From contig NZ_LNQB01000098.1 of assembly GCF_001651875.1 (NCBI RefSeq), positions 1-62,953 on the forward strand: 62,953 bases of DNA, read 5' to 3'. The DNA is from Sinorhizobium saheli (GTDB lineage Bacteria > Pseudomonadota > Alphaproteobacteria > Rhizobiales > Rhizobiaceae). The position numbers and the translations under genes are program-made. Of this stretch, positions 25,264 to 33,447 are shown one piece after another. How positions within the stretch are numbered: the first letter of the stretch is position 1; every line of letters starts with the position of its first letter. The notes under the pieces are model-generated. The model was not told the origin of the DNA. It did no database searches and worked only from the letters and a program-made list of their open reading frames with translations.

Positions 25264-26212
25264 CGTAATGCACCCAGTAACGAGAGGTCAGGAACGAGAA
25301 GGCGGTGAACAGGCCGATGATCAGCACGAGGATCCAGGCGAGCGCCGAGGCATAGCCCATGCGGAAATTGCCGAAGGCCTCCTGGTAGAGATAGAGCGTG
25401 TAGAACAGCGTCGAATTGATCGGCCCGCCGGTGCCGCCGGAAATGATGAAGGCGGGGGTGAAGGCCTTGAAGGCGTCGATCGTCTGCACCACCGCGTTGA
25501 AGAAGATGACCGGCGTCAGCAGCGGCAGGGTGATCTTGTAGAACTGGCGGAACTTCGACGCTCCGTCGAGGCTCGCCGCCTCGTACATGTCGGTCGGGAT
25601 CTGCCGGAGCCCGGCGAGGAAGATGATCATCGGCGAGCCGAATTGCCAGACGCTGAGCACCACCAGCGTCCAGATCGAATAGCTCGGATGCGAGATCCAG
25701 CTCGGCCCCTCGATGCCGAATTGCGCAAGCAGGCTGTTGATCAGCCCGTCGCCGGCAAAGAGCTGCCGCCACAGCACGGCGATCGCGACGCTGCCGCCGA
25801 GCAGCGAGGGCAGGTAGAAGAGGGCACGATAGAAGGTGAGGCCCTTGACGCCGCGATCGAGCAGAAGCGCGACGAGCAGCGCGAAGCTGAGCTTGAACGG
25901 TACCGAGAGCACGACATAGAGGAAGGTCACCTGCATCGCGGCGGCGAATTTCGGGTCGGCCGTCGCGATGCGCACGTAATTGGCGGTTCCGACCCATTCC
26001 GGCGCGCGGATCAGGTCGAAACTGGTGAAGGAGAGATAGAGGGAGGCGACCGCAGGCCCGAGCGTCAGGCCGAAGAAGCCGACGAGCCACGGCAACAGGA
26101 ACATGTAGCCGGCGCCGTGCCTCGTCCAGAGGCCGGCCCAGCGGCCCTGTGCGGCGGGGCGCTCGCTCGCGCCCGCACCGATCGCGACAGCGGAATCCTG
26201 CACGGCCGCCAT
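25256..26212 (-). CDS. CUT1 sugar ABC transporter permease (MalF type)
   Basis: This 318-residue permease has a short cytoplasmic N-terminus, a first membrane helix (GYMFLLPWLVGFFGLTLGPAVASLYLSFT) and the EAA loop (DMYEAASLDGASKFRQFYKITLPLLTPVIFFN). It lies 5 bp after the binding-protein gene and overlaps the second permease by 8 bp, a tight transporter unit. It is a partner of the MalG-type protein. Confidence 0.92.
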   Translation of the reverse strand: MAAVQDSAVAIGAGASERPAAQGRWAGLWTRHGAGYMFLLPWLVGFFGLTLGPAVASLYLSFTSFDLIRAPEWVGTANYVRIATADPKFAAAMQVTFLYVVLSVPFKLSFALLVALLLDRGVKGLTFYRALFYLPSLLGGSVAIAVLWRQLFAGDGLINSLLAQFGIEGPSWISHPSYSIWTLVVLSVWQFGSPMIIFLAGLRQIPTDMYEAASLDGASKFRQFYKITLPLLTPVIFFNAVVQTIDAFKAFTPAFIISGGTGGPINSTLFYTLYLYQEAFGNFRMGYASALAWILVLIIGLFTAFSFLTSRYWVHYDD

Positions 26213-26217
26213 CTCCC

Positions 26218-27504
26218 TCAGCCTCGCGACAGGATCTGCGTGATCTCGGTCACCAGCGTTTCGCCGCCCTGCTTGGCGTCGAGCTGGCCGAAGGCCACCT
26301 GTTCGGCGACGCTGCGCAGAGCGAGTTCCGCCTCGCCGGCGCCCGACGGCGGCGGCGGCGGCAGGTCGCCGGCAAGCTCTCCGAGGCCGGAGACGTATTC
26401 GAGCGCTGCCCGTCCGAGGTCGTCCAGCGACGGGGCAAGCGCCTCGCGCACGGAGGCCGATTCCGGCACGCCGCGTTCGACGCCGAGGACCTTGGCCGCT
26501 TCCGGGTCCTTGACGAAGAAGTTGACATATTTGGCGCCGAGCTCCGGATCACCGCTCTTGGCGGAGACCGAGAAGAACATCGAGGGCTTGCGGTAGTGGC
26601 CGCCCTTGGCGTCCTTGCTGATCAGCGCATGGCTCCTCAGCACGATCTTGTCCTTGTTGATCGCCTGGTAGCCGACGAGCTGGTTGGAATGGGCGTAGGA
26701 CGTCGCCGCCTTTCCGAGCGACAAGGGACTCGTCTCGATATTGAACTGGTCGAGCGCCTGGATGTCGGCCGGCACGCAGGCCTTGTCGTCGCGCATCTTC
26801 TGCCACATGGCGAACCATTCCGCGCCGTCATTCGCGTCATAGGCGATCTTGCCGTCGGCGGTGAAGAGCGCCTTACCGCGCTGGCGCAGCCAGTTTTCGA
26901 GCAAGGGCTCGACGCCGCTGCCGTCCGAAAGGCCGTAATAGCCCTTGCGCTTGCCGGCCTTGGTGATCTCGACGCCCATGCGGGCGAGTTCTTCCCAGGT
27001 GGTGGCCGGCGTCGGCAGGTCGACCCCGGCCTCCTCGAAGGCGACCGTATTGACCATCATCGCCGTCGAATTGGCGCCGAGGCTGATGCCGTAGAGCTTG
27101 CCGTCGACGCTGCCGCCCTTGATCTGCACCTCGTCGAAATCGTCGACCTTGAGCACCGAGCCGAGATAGCTGTCGAGCGGCGCGAGCGCCCCGCGGCGCG
27201 CATATTCGACGATGTAGCGGTAATCCATCTGGATGACGTCGGGAGCGTTGCCGCCGGCGACCTGGGTCGCGAGCCGCGGCCAGTAGTCGCTCCAGCCGAG
27301 GAACTCGCCGTTGATCTCAACCCCGGCATTGGCCTGCTTGAAAAGCTCACTCACCTTGTTGGTGCGGTCGGCGCGGGTCTGGGATCCCCACCAGAGCAAG
27401 CGCAGCCGCTGCCCCTCGGAAAATGCGCGCGGCGCGAAGGCCGCATAGGAAAGAAGTGCCGCTCCTCCTGCGAGCACCGTACGCCTGCTGATTCTGGTCG
27501 TCAT
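26218..27504 (-). CDS. Extracellular sugar-binding protein (CUT1), Tat-type signal
   Basis: The product is a 428-residue solute-binding protein (SBP_bac_1). The N-terminus MTTRISRRTVLAGGAALL holds a twin-Arg and resembles a Tat signal, with cleavage near AFS-EG. The mature part has LRLLWWGSQTRADR, GNAPDVIQMDYRY and GKLYGISLGANS, typical of cluster-B sugar receptors, and the C-terminus contains a Pro-rich run (LPPPPPSG). The ATG at 27504 is preceded by GGGAGGAGGAA. It is the first gene of the transporter/dehydrogenase unit and diverges from the TetR regulator; both candidate operator types lie in the gap. The sugar is unknown. Confidence 0.92.
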   Translation of the reverse strand: MTTRISRRTVLAGGAALLSYAAFAPRAFSEGQRLRLLWWGSQTRADRTNKVSELFKQANAGVEINGEFLGWSDYWPRLATQVAGGNAPDVIQMDYRYIVEYARRGALAPLDSYLGSVLKVDDFDEVQIKGGSVDGKLYGISLGANSTAMMVNTVAFEEAGVDLPTPATTWEELARMGVEITKAGKRKGYYGLSDGSGVEPLLENWLRQRGKALFTADGKIAYDANDGAEWFAMWQKMRDDKACVPADIQALDQFNIETSPLSLGKAATSYAHSNQLVGYQAINKDKIVLRSHALISKDAKGGHYRKPSMFFSVSAKSGDPELGAKYVNFFVKDPEAAKVLGVERGVPESASVREALAPSLDDLGRAALEYVSGLGELAGDLPPPPPSGAGEAELALRSVAEQVAFGQLDAKQGGETLVTEITQILSRG

Positions 27505-27583
27505 CTGTTCCTCCTCCCTCGGGAGCGCCTCCACGAACGCTCCACTTCTTCATCGTCGTGTTGTCGATACCCCTTGCAACAAA

Positions 27584-27597
27584 TAACTAATTGGTTA
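27584..27597. promoter_or_regulatory. Candidate TetR operator 1 (TAAC-N6-GTTA)
   Basis: TAACTAATTGGTTA, 12 of 14 positions palindromic, in the gap between the sugar-binding-protein gene and the TetR gene. The same TAAC-N6-GTTA pattern occurs at 28454-28467 upstream of the unit on the other side of the TetR gene. Confidence 0.6.
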
Positions 27598-27653
27598 CAA
27601 GTTATGAGCAAGCAATGATCGTGTCAAGCAGTTGTGTGGCATGCTGTCATTAT

Positions 27654-27674
27654 CTTGTAATTTATTTTTACAAA
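27654..27674. promoter_or_regulatory. Candidate operator site B (TTGTAA-N7-TTACAA)
   Basis: A 21-bp site with the same outer geometry as sites A and C (TGTA and TACA separated by 9 bases) and an A/T-only centre. It is 46 bp upstream of the TetR start and 150 bp upstream of the binding-protein start. Confidence 0.55.
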
Positions 27675-27720
27675 TGCGCATCGAATGCCGCCGCGGGCAC
27701 GAGGTGCCGGAGGTGGCGTG

Positions 27721-28398
27721 ATGGAGAAGATGGACGAGGGTGTCAGGAGCAGGTCGAGGGGCGGCCGGCGCGCCGAGCGACCGCAGCAGCGCGACCCCGA
27801 GCGCACGCGCGCCTCGATCCTTGCCGCCGCCACCAGGGAGTTCGCCGAGAACGGCATCGGCGGCGCGCGGGTCGATGCGATCGCCGAGAGGGCCGGCACC
27901 AACAAGCGCATGCTCTATCACTATTTCGGCGACAAGGAGCAGCTGTACCTCGCCGTCCTCGAGGAGGCCTATGTCGACATCAGAACGGCGGAAAAATCGG
28001 TCAATCTCAGTGGCTTGGCGCCGGAGCAGGGGATAGCGGAACTCGCCAGGTTCACCTGGCGCTACTTCCTGCAGCACCCGGAATTCCTAAGTCTCCTCGG
28101 CACCGAGAACCTGCACCGCGCCCGCTGGCTGCGCCAGTCGACGCGGCTCAAGGAACTGCACTCGCACTTCATCGGCGAACTGTCCGACCTGCTCGAACGC
28201 GGCAAGGCGAAGGGGCTCTTCCGCACCGATATCGATCCGCTGAACGTCTATCTGACCATTGCCGCACTCAGCTGCTTCTACATTTCGCACCAGTACACGC
28301 TCTCGACCATCTTCGGCCGCGACCTGATGGAGGACGCCAATATCGTCGCCTGGGAGCGCCACATCATCGAAGCCACCCTGGCGTCGATCCGGCGCTGA
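27721..28398 (+). CDS. TetR-family transcriptional regulator
   Basis: A 225-residue repressor. The DNA-binding domain (about 20-75) has the pattern RTRASILAAATREFAENGIGGARVDAIAERAGTNKRMLYHYFGDKEQLYLAVLEEAY, and the C-terminus is an all-helical ligand domain (TetR_C-type). The ATG at 27721 follows GGAGGTG at the right distance; ATG 27685 lacks a site. It sits between the transporter unit and the DUF993/enolase unit, and both neighbours carry a TAAC-N6-GTTA palindrome in front, so it likely controls both. The ligand is unknown. Confidence 0.9.
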   Translation: MEKMDEGVRSRSRGGRRAERPQQRDPERTRASILAAATREFAENGIGGARVDAIAERAGTNKRMLYHYFGDKEQLYLAVLEEAYVDIRTAEKSVNLSGLAPEQGIAELARFTWRYFLQHPEFLSLLGTENLHRARWLRQSTRLKELHSHFIGELSDLLERGKAKGLFRTDIDPLNVYLTIAALSCFYISHQYTLSTIFGRDLMEDANIVAWERHIIEATLASIRR

Positions 28399-28422
28399 AT
28401 CGACCACATGTCGTTTTTTTTG

Positions 28423-28467
28423 TTGACAAGCATGATTTTCGTCTGTCACAAAGTAACCGTTTAGTTA
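28423..28467 (+). promoter_or_regulatory. Promoter with TetR operator 2 (TAAC-N6-GTTA)
   Basis: TTGACA (28423-28428) is a good -35; a weak -10 (TCACAA) follows at 17 bp. TAACCGTTTAGTTA (28454-28467), inside the perfect 6-bp arms AGTAAC/GTTACT, covers the expected transcription start. It shares the TAAC-N6-GTTA pattern with the site at 27584. Confidence 0.55.
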
Positions 28468-28521
28468 CTGGCTTGGGAGGGCTGGTCCGCTCTCTTGGAG
28501 GCCTGTCAGGGAGGAGACCGT

Positions 28522-29670
28522 ATGCCACGTCTGGGGATCATATTGCACGGCGTCACCGGCCGGATGGGATATAACCAGCATCTGGTGCGCTCGATTCTGG
28601 CCATCCGCGACCAGGGCGGCATCACGCTCAAGTCCGGCGAGCGCCTGGAGATCGACCCGATCATCGTCGGCCGCAACCGCGACAAGATCGAGCAACTGGC
28701 GCGGCGCCACGGTATCGCCCGCTGGTCGACCGATCTCGACGCGGCGCTGGCCGATCCGAACGACCAGATCTTCTTCGATGCCGGGACGACGCTGATGCGC
28801 GCCGAGCTCATCGGCAAGGCGCTCGACGCCGGCAAGCACGTCTATTGCGAAAAGCCGATTTCCGACGACCTGAGGACGGCGGTCAAGCTCGCCCGCAAGG
28901 CGCGCGCCTCGGGGCTGAAGCACGGCGTCGTGCAGGACAAGCTGTTCCTCCCCGGCCTGCGCAAGCTGGCGCTGCTGAAAGATTCCGGCTTTTTCGGCAA
29001 GATCCTCTCCGTGCGCGGCGAGTTCGGCTACTGGGTCTTCGAAGGCGATTGGGGCGTGCCGGCGCAGCGGCCCTCCTGGAACTACAGGAAGAAGGACGGC
29101 GGCGGCATCATCCTCGACATGCTCTGCCACTGGCGCTACGTGCTCGACAACCTCTTCGGCGAGGTCAAGGCCGTCTCCTGCCTCGGCGCCACCCACATTG
29201 CGAGCCGCATCGACGAAGCGGGCCGGCCCTATGAATGCGACACCGACGATGCCGCCTATGCCACCTTCGAGCTCGATGGCGGCGTGATCGCGCAGATCAA
29301 TTCCTCCTGGGCCGTGCGCGTGCGGCGCGACGACCTCGTCACCTTCCAGGTGGACGGCACGCACGGCTCGGCCGTCGCCGGGCTGACGAAGTGCTGGACC
29401 CAGCACCGCGTCAATACGCCGAAGCCGGTCTGGAACCCGGACCAGCCGCAGACGATCGATTTCTACAAGACCTGGGACGAGGTGCCCGACACGCAGCTCT
29501 TCGACAACGGCTTCAAGGCGCAATGGGAGATGTTCCTGCGCCATGTCGCCGAGGACGCCCCCTGGCCCTACGGGCTCGAGGCCGGCGCCAAGGGCGTGCA
29601 GCTCGCCGAACTCGGCCTCAAGTCCTGGGCCGAGCGGCGCTGGCTCGACGTTCCGGCGCTGGAGTTCTGA
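28522..29670 (+). CDS. Gfo/Idh/MocA-family oxidoreductase
   Basis: The product is a 382-residue dehydrogenase-like enzyme. The Rossmann loop is unusual (LGIILHGVTGRMGYNQHLVRSI, with GVTGRMG), the EKP motif is intact (HVYCEKPISDD), and the C-terminal domain includes DGGGIILDMLCHWRYVLDNLFG. The ATG at 28522 follows GGGAGGAGA. It is the first gene of a plus-strand unit that continues with DUF993 (3 bp gap), an enolase-superfamily enzyme and a TIM-barrel protein, so it probably oxidises the sugar that these enzymes then process. The substrate is unknown. Confidence 0.88.
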   Translation: MPRLGIILHGVTGRMGYNQHLVRSILAIRDQGGITLKSGERLEIDPIIVGRNRDKIEQLARRHGIARWSTDLDAALADPNDQIFFDAGTTLMRAELIGKALDAGKHVYCEKPISDDLRTAVKLARKARASGLKHGVVQDKLFLPGLRKLALLKDSGFFGKILSVRGEFGYWVFEGDWGVPAQRPSWNYRKKDGGGIILDMLCHWRYVLDNLFGEVKAVSCLGATHIASRIDEAGRPYECDTDDAAYATFELDGGVIAQINSSWAVRVRRDDLVTFQVDGTHGSAVAGLTKCWTQHRVNTPKPVWNPDQPQTIDFYKTWDEVPDTQLFDNGFKAQWEMFLRHVAEDAPWPYGLEAGAKGVQLAELGLKSWAERRWLDVPALEF

Positions 29671-29673
29671 GCC

Positions 29674-30837
29674 ATGACGAGCATCGATCTTCCCCTCGAC
29701 GGCAGGCTCGCCCGTTACGAGCTGACGGGTCGGCCGGTCGCCTTCGAGAAGCGCGAGGGGGCGGCCTTTTCGCGGGTCGCCTTCGCCGCGGCCCATGTCG
29801 TCGCCGATCCGCTCGCCGACAACGATCCGTGGCTGACGCCCGCGATCGACTGGGAGCGCACGCTCGCCTTCCGCCACCGGCTCTGGGATTTGGGCCTCGG
29901 CGTCGCCGAGGCGATGGACACGGCCCAGCGCGGCATGGGCCTCGGCTGGCCGGAGGCGCGCGAGCTCATCCGCCGGGCGCTTGCCGAAGCGCGCGGCCGC
30001 CCCGGCGCGCTGATTGCCTGCGGCGCCGGCACCGATCATCTGGCGCCGGGCCCGGACGTCACGATCGATGACATCCTCAAGGCCTATGAGAGCCAGATCG
30101 AGACGATCGAGGCGGAGAACGGCCGCATCATCCTGATGGCGAGCCGGGCGCTCGCCGCGGCCGCCAAGGGGCCGGACGACTATATCCGCGTCTATGACCG
30201 CATCCTGTCTCAGGTGAAGGAGCCGGTGATCATCCACTGGCTCGGCGAGATGTTCGACCCGGCACTCGAGGGCTATTGGGGCAATGGCGACCATATGGAG
30301 GCGATGAAGACCTGCCTGGCGGTGATCGAGGCGCATGCGGAAAAGGTCGACGGCATCAAGATCTCGCTCCTTTCCAAGGAGAAGGAGATCGCGATGCGCC
30401 GCCGGCTGCCCGCGGGCGTGCGCATGTATACCGGCGACGACTTCAACTACGCGGAGCTCATCGCCGGCGACGCCGAAGGGCACTCCGACGCGCTGCTCGG
30501 CATCTTCGATGCGATCGCGCCGGTGGCTTCCGCCGCTTTGCAAGCGCTGGGCGAGGGGCGGAACGGCGCGTTCTTCGAACTCCTGGAGCCGACGGTGCCG
30601 CTGTCGCGCCACATCTTCAAGGCGCCGACGCGCTTCTACAAGACCGGCGTCGTCTTCCTCGCCTATCTCAACGGCCTGCAGGATCATTTCGTCATGGTCG
30701 GCGGGCAGCAGAGCGCCCGCTCGCTTGCGCATTTCGCCGAGCTCTTCCGTCTGGCGGACAAGGCCGGCGCTCTTGCCGATCCGGAGCTTGCGGTCTCGCG
30801 CATGCGGCGCGTGCTTGCCGTTAACGGCGTCGCGTGA
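29674..30837 (+). CDS. DUF993 family protein (dihydrodipicolinate-synthase-like)
   Basis: A 387-residue protein of the DUF993 family, remotely related to class I aldolases. Landmarks seen are GAGTDHLAPG, YESQIETIEAENGRIILMASRALAAAAKGPDDY, EPVIIHWLGEMFDPALEGYWG, a lysine-containing strand DGIKISLLSKEKE (a plausible Schiff-base site) and RMYTGDDFNYAELI. There is no established reaction that I can name for the family. It lies 3 bp after a Gfo/Idh dehydrogenase and 10 bp before an enolase-superfamily gene, which suggests C-C bond cleavage of an oxidised sugar or sugar acid. Family membership is confident; function is inference. Confidence 0.82.
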   Translation: MTSIDLPLDGRLARYELTGRPVAFEKREGAAFSRVAFAAAHVVADPLADNDPWLTPAIDWERTLAFRHRLWDLGLGVAEAMDTAQRGMGLGWPEARELIRRALAEARGRPGALIACGAGTDHLAPGPDVTIDDILKAYESQIETIEAENGRIILMASRALAAAAKGPDDYIRVYDRILSQVKEPVIIHWLGEMFDPALEGYWGNGDHMEAMKTCLAVIEAHAEKVDGIKISLLSKEKEIAMRRRLPAGVRMYTGDDFNYAELIAGDAEGHSDALLGIFDAIAPVASAALQALGEGRNGAFFELLEPTVPLSRHIFKAPTRFYKTGVVFLAYLNGLQDHFVMVGGQQSARSLAHFAELFRLADKAGALADPELAVSRMRRVLAVNGVA

Positions 30838-30847
30838 GGCGCCCCCG

Positions 30848-32266
30848 ATGAGCGAAGCCCCTCGCGTCAGGCTCGTCGAAGCGGCGTTCTTCGAGCGGCC
30901 GGTCGATTTCCGCTTTCCCTTCCGCTTCGGGGTGGCGCGCGTGGAGCGCGCCCCGCAGGCCTTCGTCCGGGTGCGGATCGCCGACGGCAAGGGGCGCTCG
31001 GCCGAGGGCTGGTCGGCCGAGATGATGATGCCGAAATGGTTCGACAAGGATCCGGCGCTCTCGCCGGATGACAATCTGGGGCAACTCCGCGCCTCGCTGC
31101 GCCTGGCGATCGAGGGGCTCTGCTCCCTGCCGGCAAACACCGCTTTCGGCCTGCACGCCGCGGCCGAAGCGGATCATCACCGGGCCGCATCGAGGCATGG
31201 CCTGCCCGCGCTCGTCGCATCTTACGGGCTGGCGCTGCTCGATCGCGCCGTCATCGACGCGCTTTGCCGCCTGAAGGCGGTGAGCGCGGCGGAGGCGGTG
31301 AGGGGCAATCTGCTCGGGATCACCGATGCCACCGCGCCCGATCTCGGCGGTTTCGATCTGCAGCACTTCCTTGCGACGATCGCCCCCGCCCCGAAGCTCG
31401 CCGTGCGCCATACGATCGGGCTTGCCGATGCCTTGAGCGCCGCCGATCTCGATCCGTCCGAGCGCCGCGACGACGGGCTGCCGCAGACGCTCGACGAGGT
31501 GATCGCCGCCTATGGCCACCGCTTCTTCAAGATCAAGGTGTCCGGCCGGCCGAAAGAGGATGTGGAGCGGCTCTCCGCCATCGCCGGGCTGCTCGACGCC
31601 CGCTTCGACGCCTATCGGGTCACCCTCGACGGCAACGAGCAGTTCGAGAGTGCCGATGCGGCCGGAGAACTTCTCGACCGGATCGACGGCGAGCCGCGGC
31701 TGCAGAGGCTGCGTGCCTCCATGCTTTTCTTCGAGCAGCCGATCGCCCGCGCTCAGGCGCTCTCGACCTCGGTCGCGACGCTCGCCAGGCGGGTGGCCCT
31801 CGAGATCGACGAATCCGACGGCGACGTCGGCGCGTTCCCGCGCGCCCGCGATCTCGGCTACGCCGGCATCTCGTCGAAGTCCTGCAAGGGCTTCTACCGG
31901 TCGCTGATCAATCGCGCCCGCGTCGCGAAGTGGAACGCCGAGGCGGGCACCGGCCGCTACTTCCTGTCCGCCGAGGACCTGACGACCCAGGCCGGCCTCG
32001 GCCTCCAGCAGGACCTCGTGCTCGCCGCCCTCGTCGGCGCCGGCCACATCGAGCGCAACGGCCACCATTATGTCGACGGCATGGCGGGCGCGCCGGCGGC
32101 CGAGCAGGCGGCGTATTTCGCGCGCCACGGCGATCTTTACGAGACCGCCTCCGGACGGACGCGGCTCGCCATCAGCAACGGCGAAGTCAATTTTGCGACC
32201 GCGCTTCAGGCGGTCGGTCTCGGCTCGGCGGTCGAGCCGGACTGGGCGGCGATGACCGCGGATTAG
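30848..32266 (+). CDS. Enolase (mandelate racemase) superfamily enzyme, long form
   Basis: This 472-residue protein has the catalytic pieces of the superfamily: K228-x-K230 (FFKIKVSG), metal ligands Asp261 (TLDGNEQF), Glu296 (FFEQPIA) and Glu319/Asp321 (LEIDESDGD), then Lys344/Lys347 (GISSKSCKG). It is longer than the usual 350-420 residues, with an extended N-terminal capping region (WSAEMMMPKWFDKDP) and a long C-terminus. These enzymes abstract a proton alpha to a carboxylate, as in acid-sugar dehydration or epimerisation. It is in a unit with Gfo/Idh, DUF993 and a TIM-barrel gene. Three tandem hairpin repeats start right after its stop codon. Confidence 0.8.
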   Translation: MSEAPRVRLVEAAFFERPVDFRFPFRFGVARVERAPQAFVRVRIADGKGRSAEGWSAEMMMPKWFDKDPALSPDDNLGQLRASLRLAIEGLCSLPANTAFGLHAAAEADHHRAASRHGLPALVASYGLALLDRAVIDALCRLKAVSAAEAVRGNLLGITDATAPDLGGFDLQHFLATIAPAPKLAVRHTIGLADALSAADLDPSERRDDGLPQTLDEVIAAYGHRFFKIKVSGRPKEDVERLSAIAGLLDARFDAYRVTLDGNEQFESADAAGELLDRIDGEPRLQRLRASMLFFEQPIARAQALSTSVATLARRVALEIDESDGDVGAFPRARDLGYAGISSKSCKGFYRSLINRARVAKWNAEAGTGRYFLSAEDLTTQAGLGLQQDLVLAALVGAGHIERNGHHYVDGMAGAPAAEQAAYFARHGDLYETASGRTRLAISNGEVNFATALQAVGLGSAVEPDWAAMTAD

Positions 32267-32267
32267 T

Positions 32268-32447
32268 GCATGTCGCCCAAAAGTGTGCAGCGGTTTTGGG
32301 ACGACGACATGCACAAAACGAAATCGGGCATGTCGCCCAAAAGTGTGCAGCGGTTTTGGGGCGACGACATGCACAAAACGAAATCTGGCATGTCGCCCAA
32401 AAGTGTGCAGCGGTTTTGGGACGACGACATGCACAAAATGAATTCCG
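32268..32447. repeat. Three tandem copies (60-bp period) of a REP-like palindrome
   Basis: Cores at 32268-32312, 32328-32372 and 32388-32432 are nearly identical, spaced exactly 60 bp. Each can fold with outer arms GCATGTCG / CGACATGC and inner arms CCCAAAA / TTTTGGG. The first starts one base after the enolase stop codon; the third ends shortly before the next gene. A degraded single copy follows the cpaE stop at 54218. Confidence 0.9.
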
Positions 32448-32463
32448 GAAGGGAGGAAACAGC

Positions 32464-33288
32464 ATGCAGGTCGAGGGCCTTTCCATCAATCTGGCGACGA
32501 TCCGCGAGCAGTGCGGCTTTGCCGAAGCCGTGGACGTCTGCCTGAAGCACGGCATCACCGCGATCGCCCCCTGGCGTGACCAGGTGGCGGCGGTCGGGTT
32601 TGAGGAGGCCGTCCGCATCGTCAAATCCAACGGCTTGAAGCTGACCGGCCTCTGCCGCGGCGGCTTCTTCCCGGCGCCGGATGCGGCGGGCCGGGAGAAG
32701 GCGATCGACGACAACAGGCGGGCGGTCGACGAGGCGGCGGCCCTTGGCGCCGATTGCCTGGTGCTGGTGGTCGGCGGCCTGCCCGGCGGCTCGAAGAACA
32801 TCGATGCCGCCCGCCGCATGGTCGAGGAGGGGATCGCCGCCGTGCTGCCGCACGCGCGCGCCGCGCAAGTGCCGCTGGCGATCGAGCCGCTGCATCCGAT
32901 GTATGCCGCCGACCGGGCCTGCGTGAACACACTCGGCCAGGCGCTCGATGTCTGCGAGGCGCTCGGCCCCGGCGTCGGCGTCGCGATCGATGTCTATCAT
33001 GTCTGGTGGGATCCCGACCTTGCCAACCAGATCGCGCGGGCCGGCCGGATGAAGGCCATCGTCGCCCATCACATCTGCGACTGGCTGGTGCCGACCCGGG
33101 ACATGCTGACCGATCGCGGCATGATGGGTGACGGTGTGATCGACCTGAAAGGCATCCGCCGCCGGATCGAGGCGGCCGGCTTTCATGGGGCGCAGGAGGT
33201 CGAGATCTTTTCCGCCGACAATTGGTGGAAGCGCCCGGCCGACGAGGTGATCGCCACCTGCGTCGAGCGCTACCGGAACTGCTGTTGA
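32464..33288 (+). CDS. Sugar phosphate isomerase/epimerase-like TIM-barrel protein
   Basis: The product is a 274-residue protein of the xylose isomerase-like/AP endonuclease family 2 fold. Metal-site motifs are visible: Glu in LAIEPLHPMY, Asp-His in VAIDVYHVWWDP, His in IVAHHICDW, and Glu near the end in AQEVEIFS. The ATG follows GGAAGGGAGGAAAC. It is the fourth gene of the Gfo/Idh-DUF993-enolase unit but is separated from it by three tandem hairpins that could trim or attenuate the transcript. Members epimerise ketoses or act on 3-ketosugars; the role here is unknown. Confidence 0.85.
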   Translation: MQVEGLSINLATIREQCGFAEAVDVCLKHGITAIAPWRDQVAAVGFEEAVRIVKSNGLKLTGLCRGGFFPAPDAAGREKAIDDNRRAVDEAAALGADCLVLVVGGLPGGSKNIDAARRMVEEGIAAVLPHARAAQVPLAIEPLHPMYAADRACVNTLGQALDVCEALGPGVGVAIDVYHVWWDPDLANQIARAGRMKAIVAHHICDWLVPTRDMLTDRGMMGDGVIDLKGIRRRIEAAGFHGAQEVEIFSADNWWKRPADEVIATCVERYRNCC

Positions 33289-33369
33289 GATGAGCTCGAT
33301 TGCGTTCCTTACAAGTTGGCGACGGAACCGCCGGCAATCACCTCGGCTTTCGCCGATTCACGTCGCTAG

Positions 33370-33390
33370 CATGTATATTTGCTTTACATG
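33370..33390. promoter_or_regulatory. Candidate operator site C (CATGTA-N9-TACATG)
   Basis: A 21-bp palindrome with 6-bp perfect arms and the TGTA-N9-TACA geometry of sites A and B. It is 57 bp upstream of the start of the next Gfo/Idh gene. Confidence 0.58.
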
Positions 33391-33447
33391 TTTGCATCGC
33401 TGCCGCCAGTCGAGCGGCGCCACTCCAGACAGGATTGCGTGAGGAAG

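Noticed and set aside
28465..31140. A very long minus-strand open frame (891 codons)
   Set aside because: It is antisense to two well-supported genes (Gfo/Idh and DUF993). High G+C coding regions produce such long shadow frames; its protein is Arg/Ala/Glu-biased with no domain.
32270..32545. A 91-codon plus-strand frame made of three near-identical 20-residue repeats (MSPKSVQRFW...)
   Set aside because: It is simply the tandem palindrome read in one of its open frames (period 60 is a multiple of 3). It runs out of frame into the TIM-barrel gene and has no ribosome-binding site.
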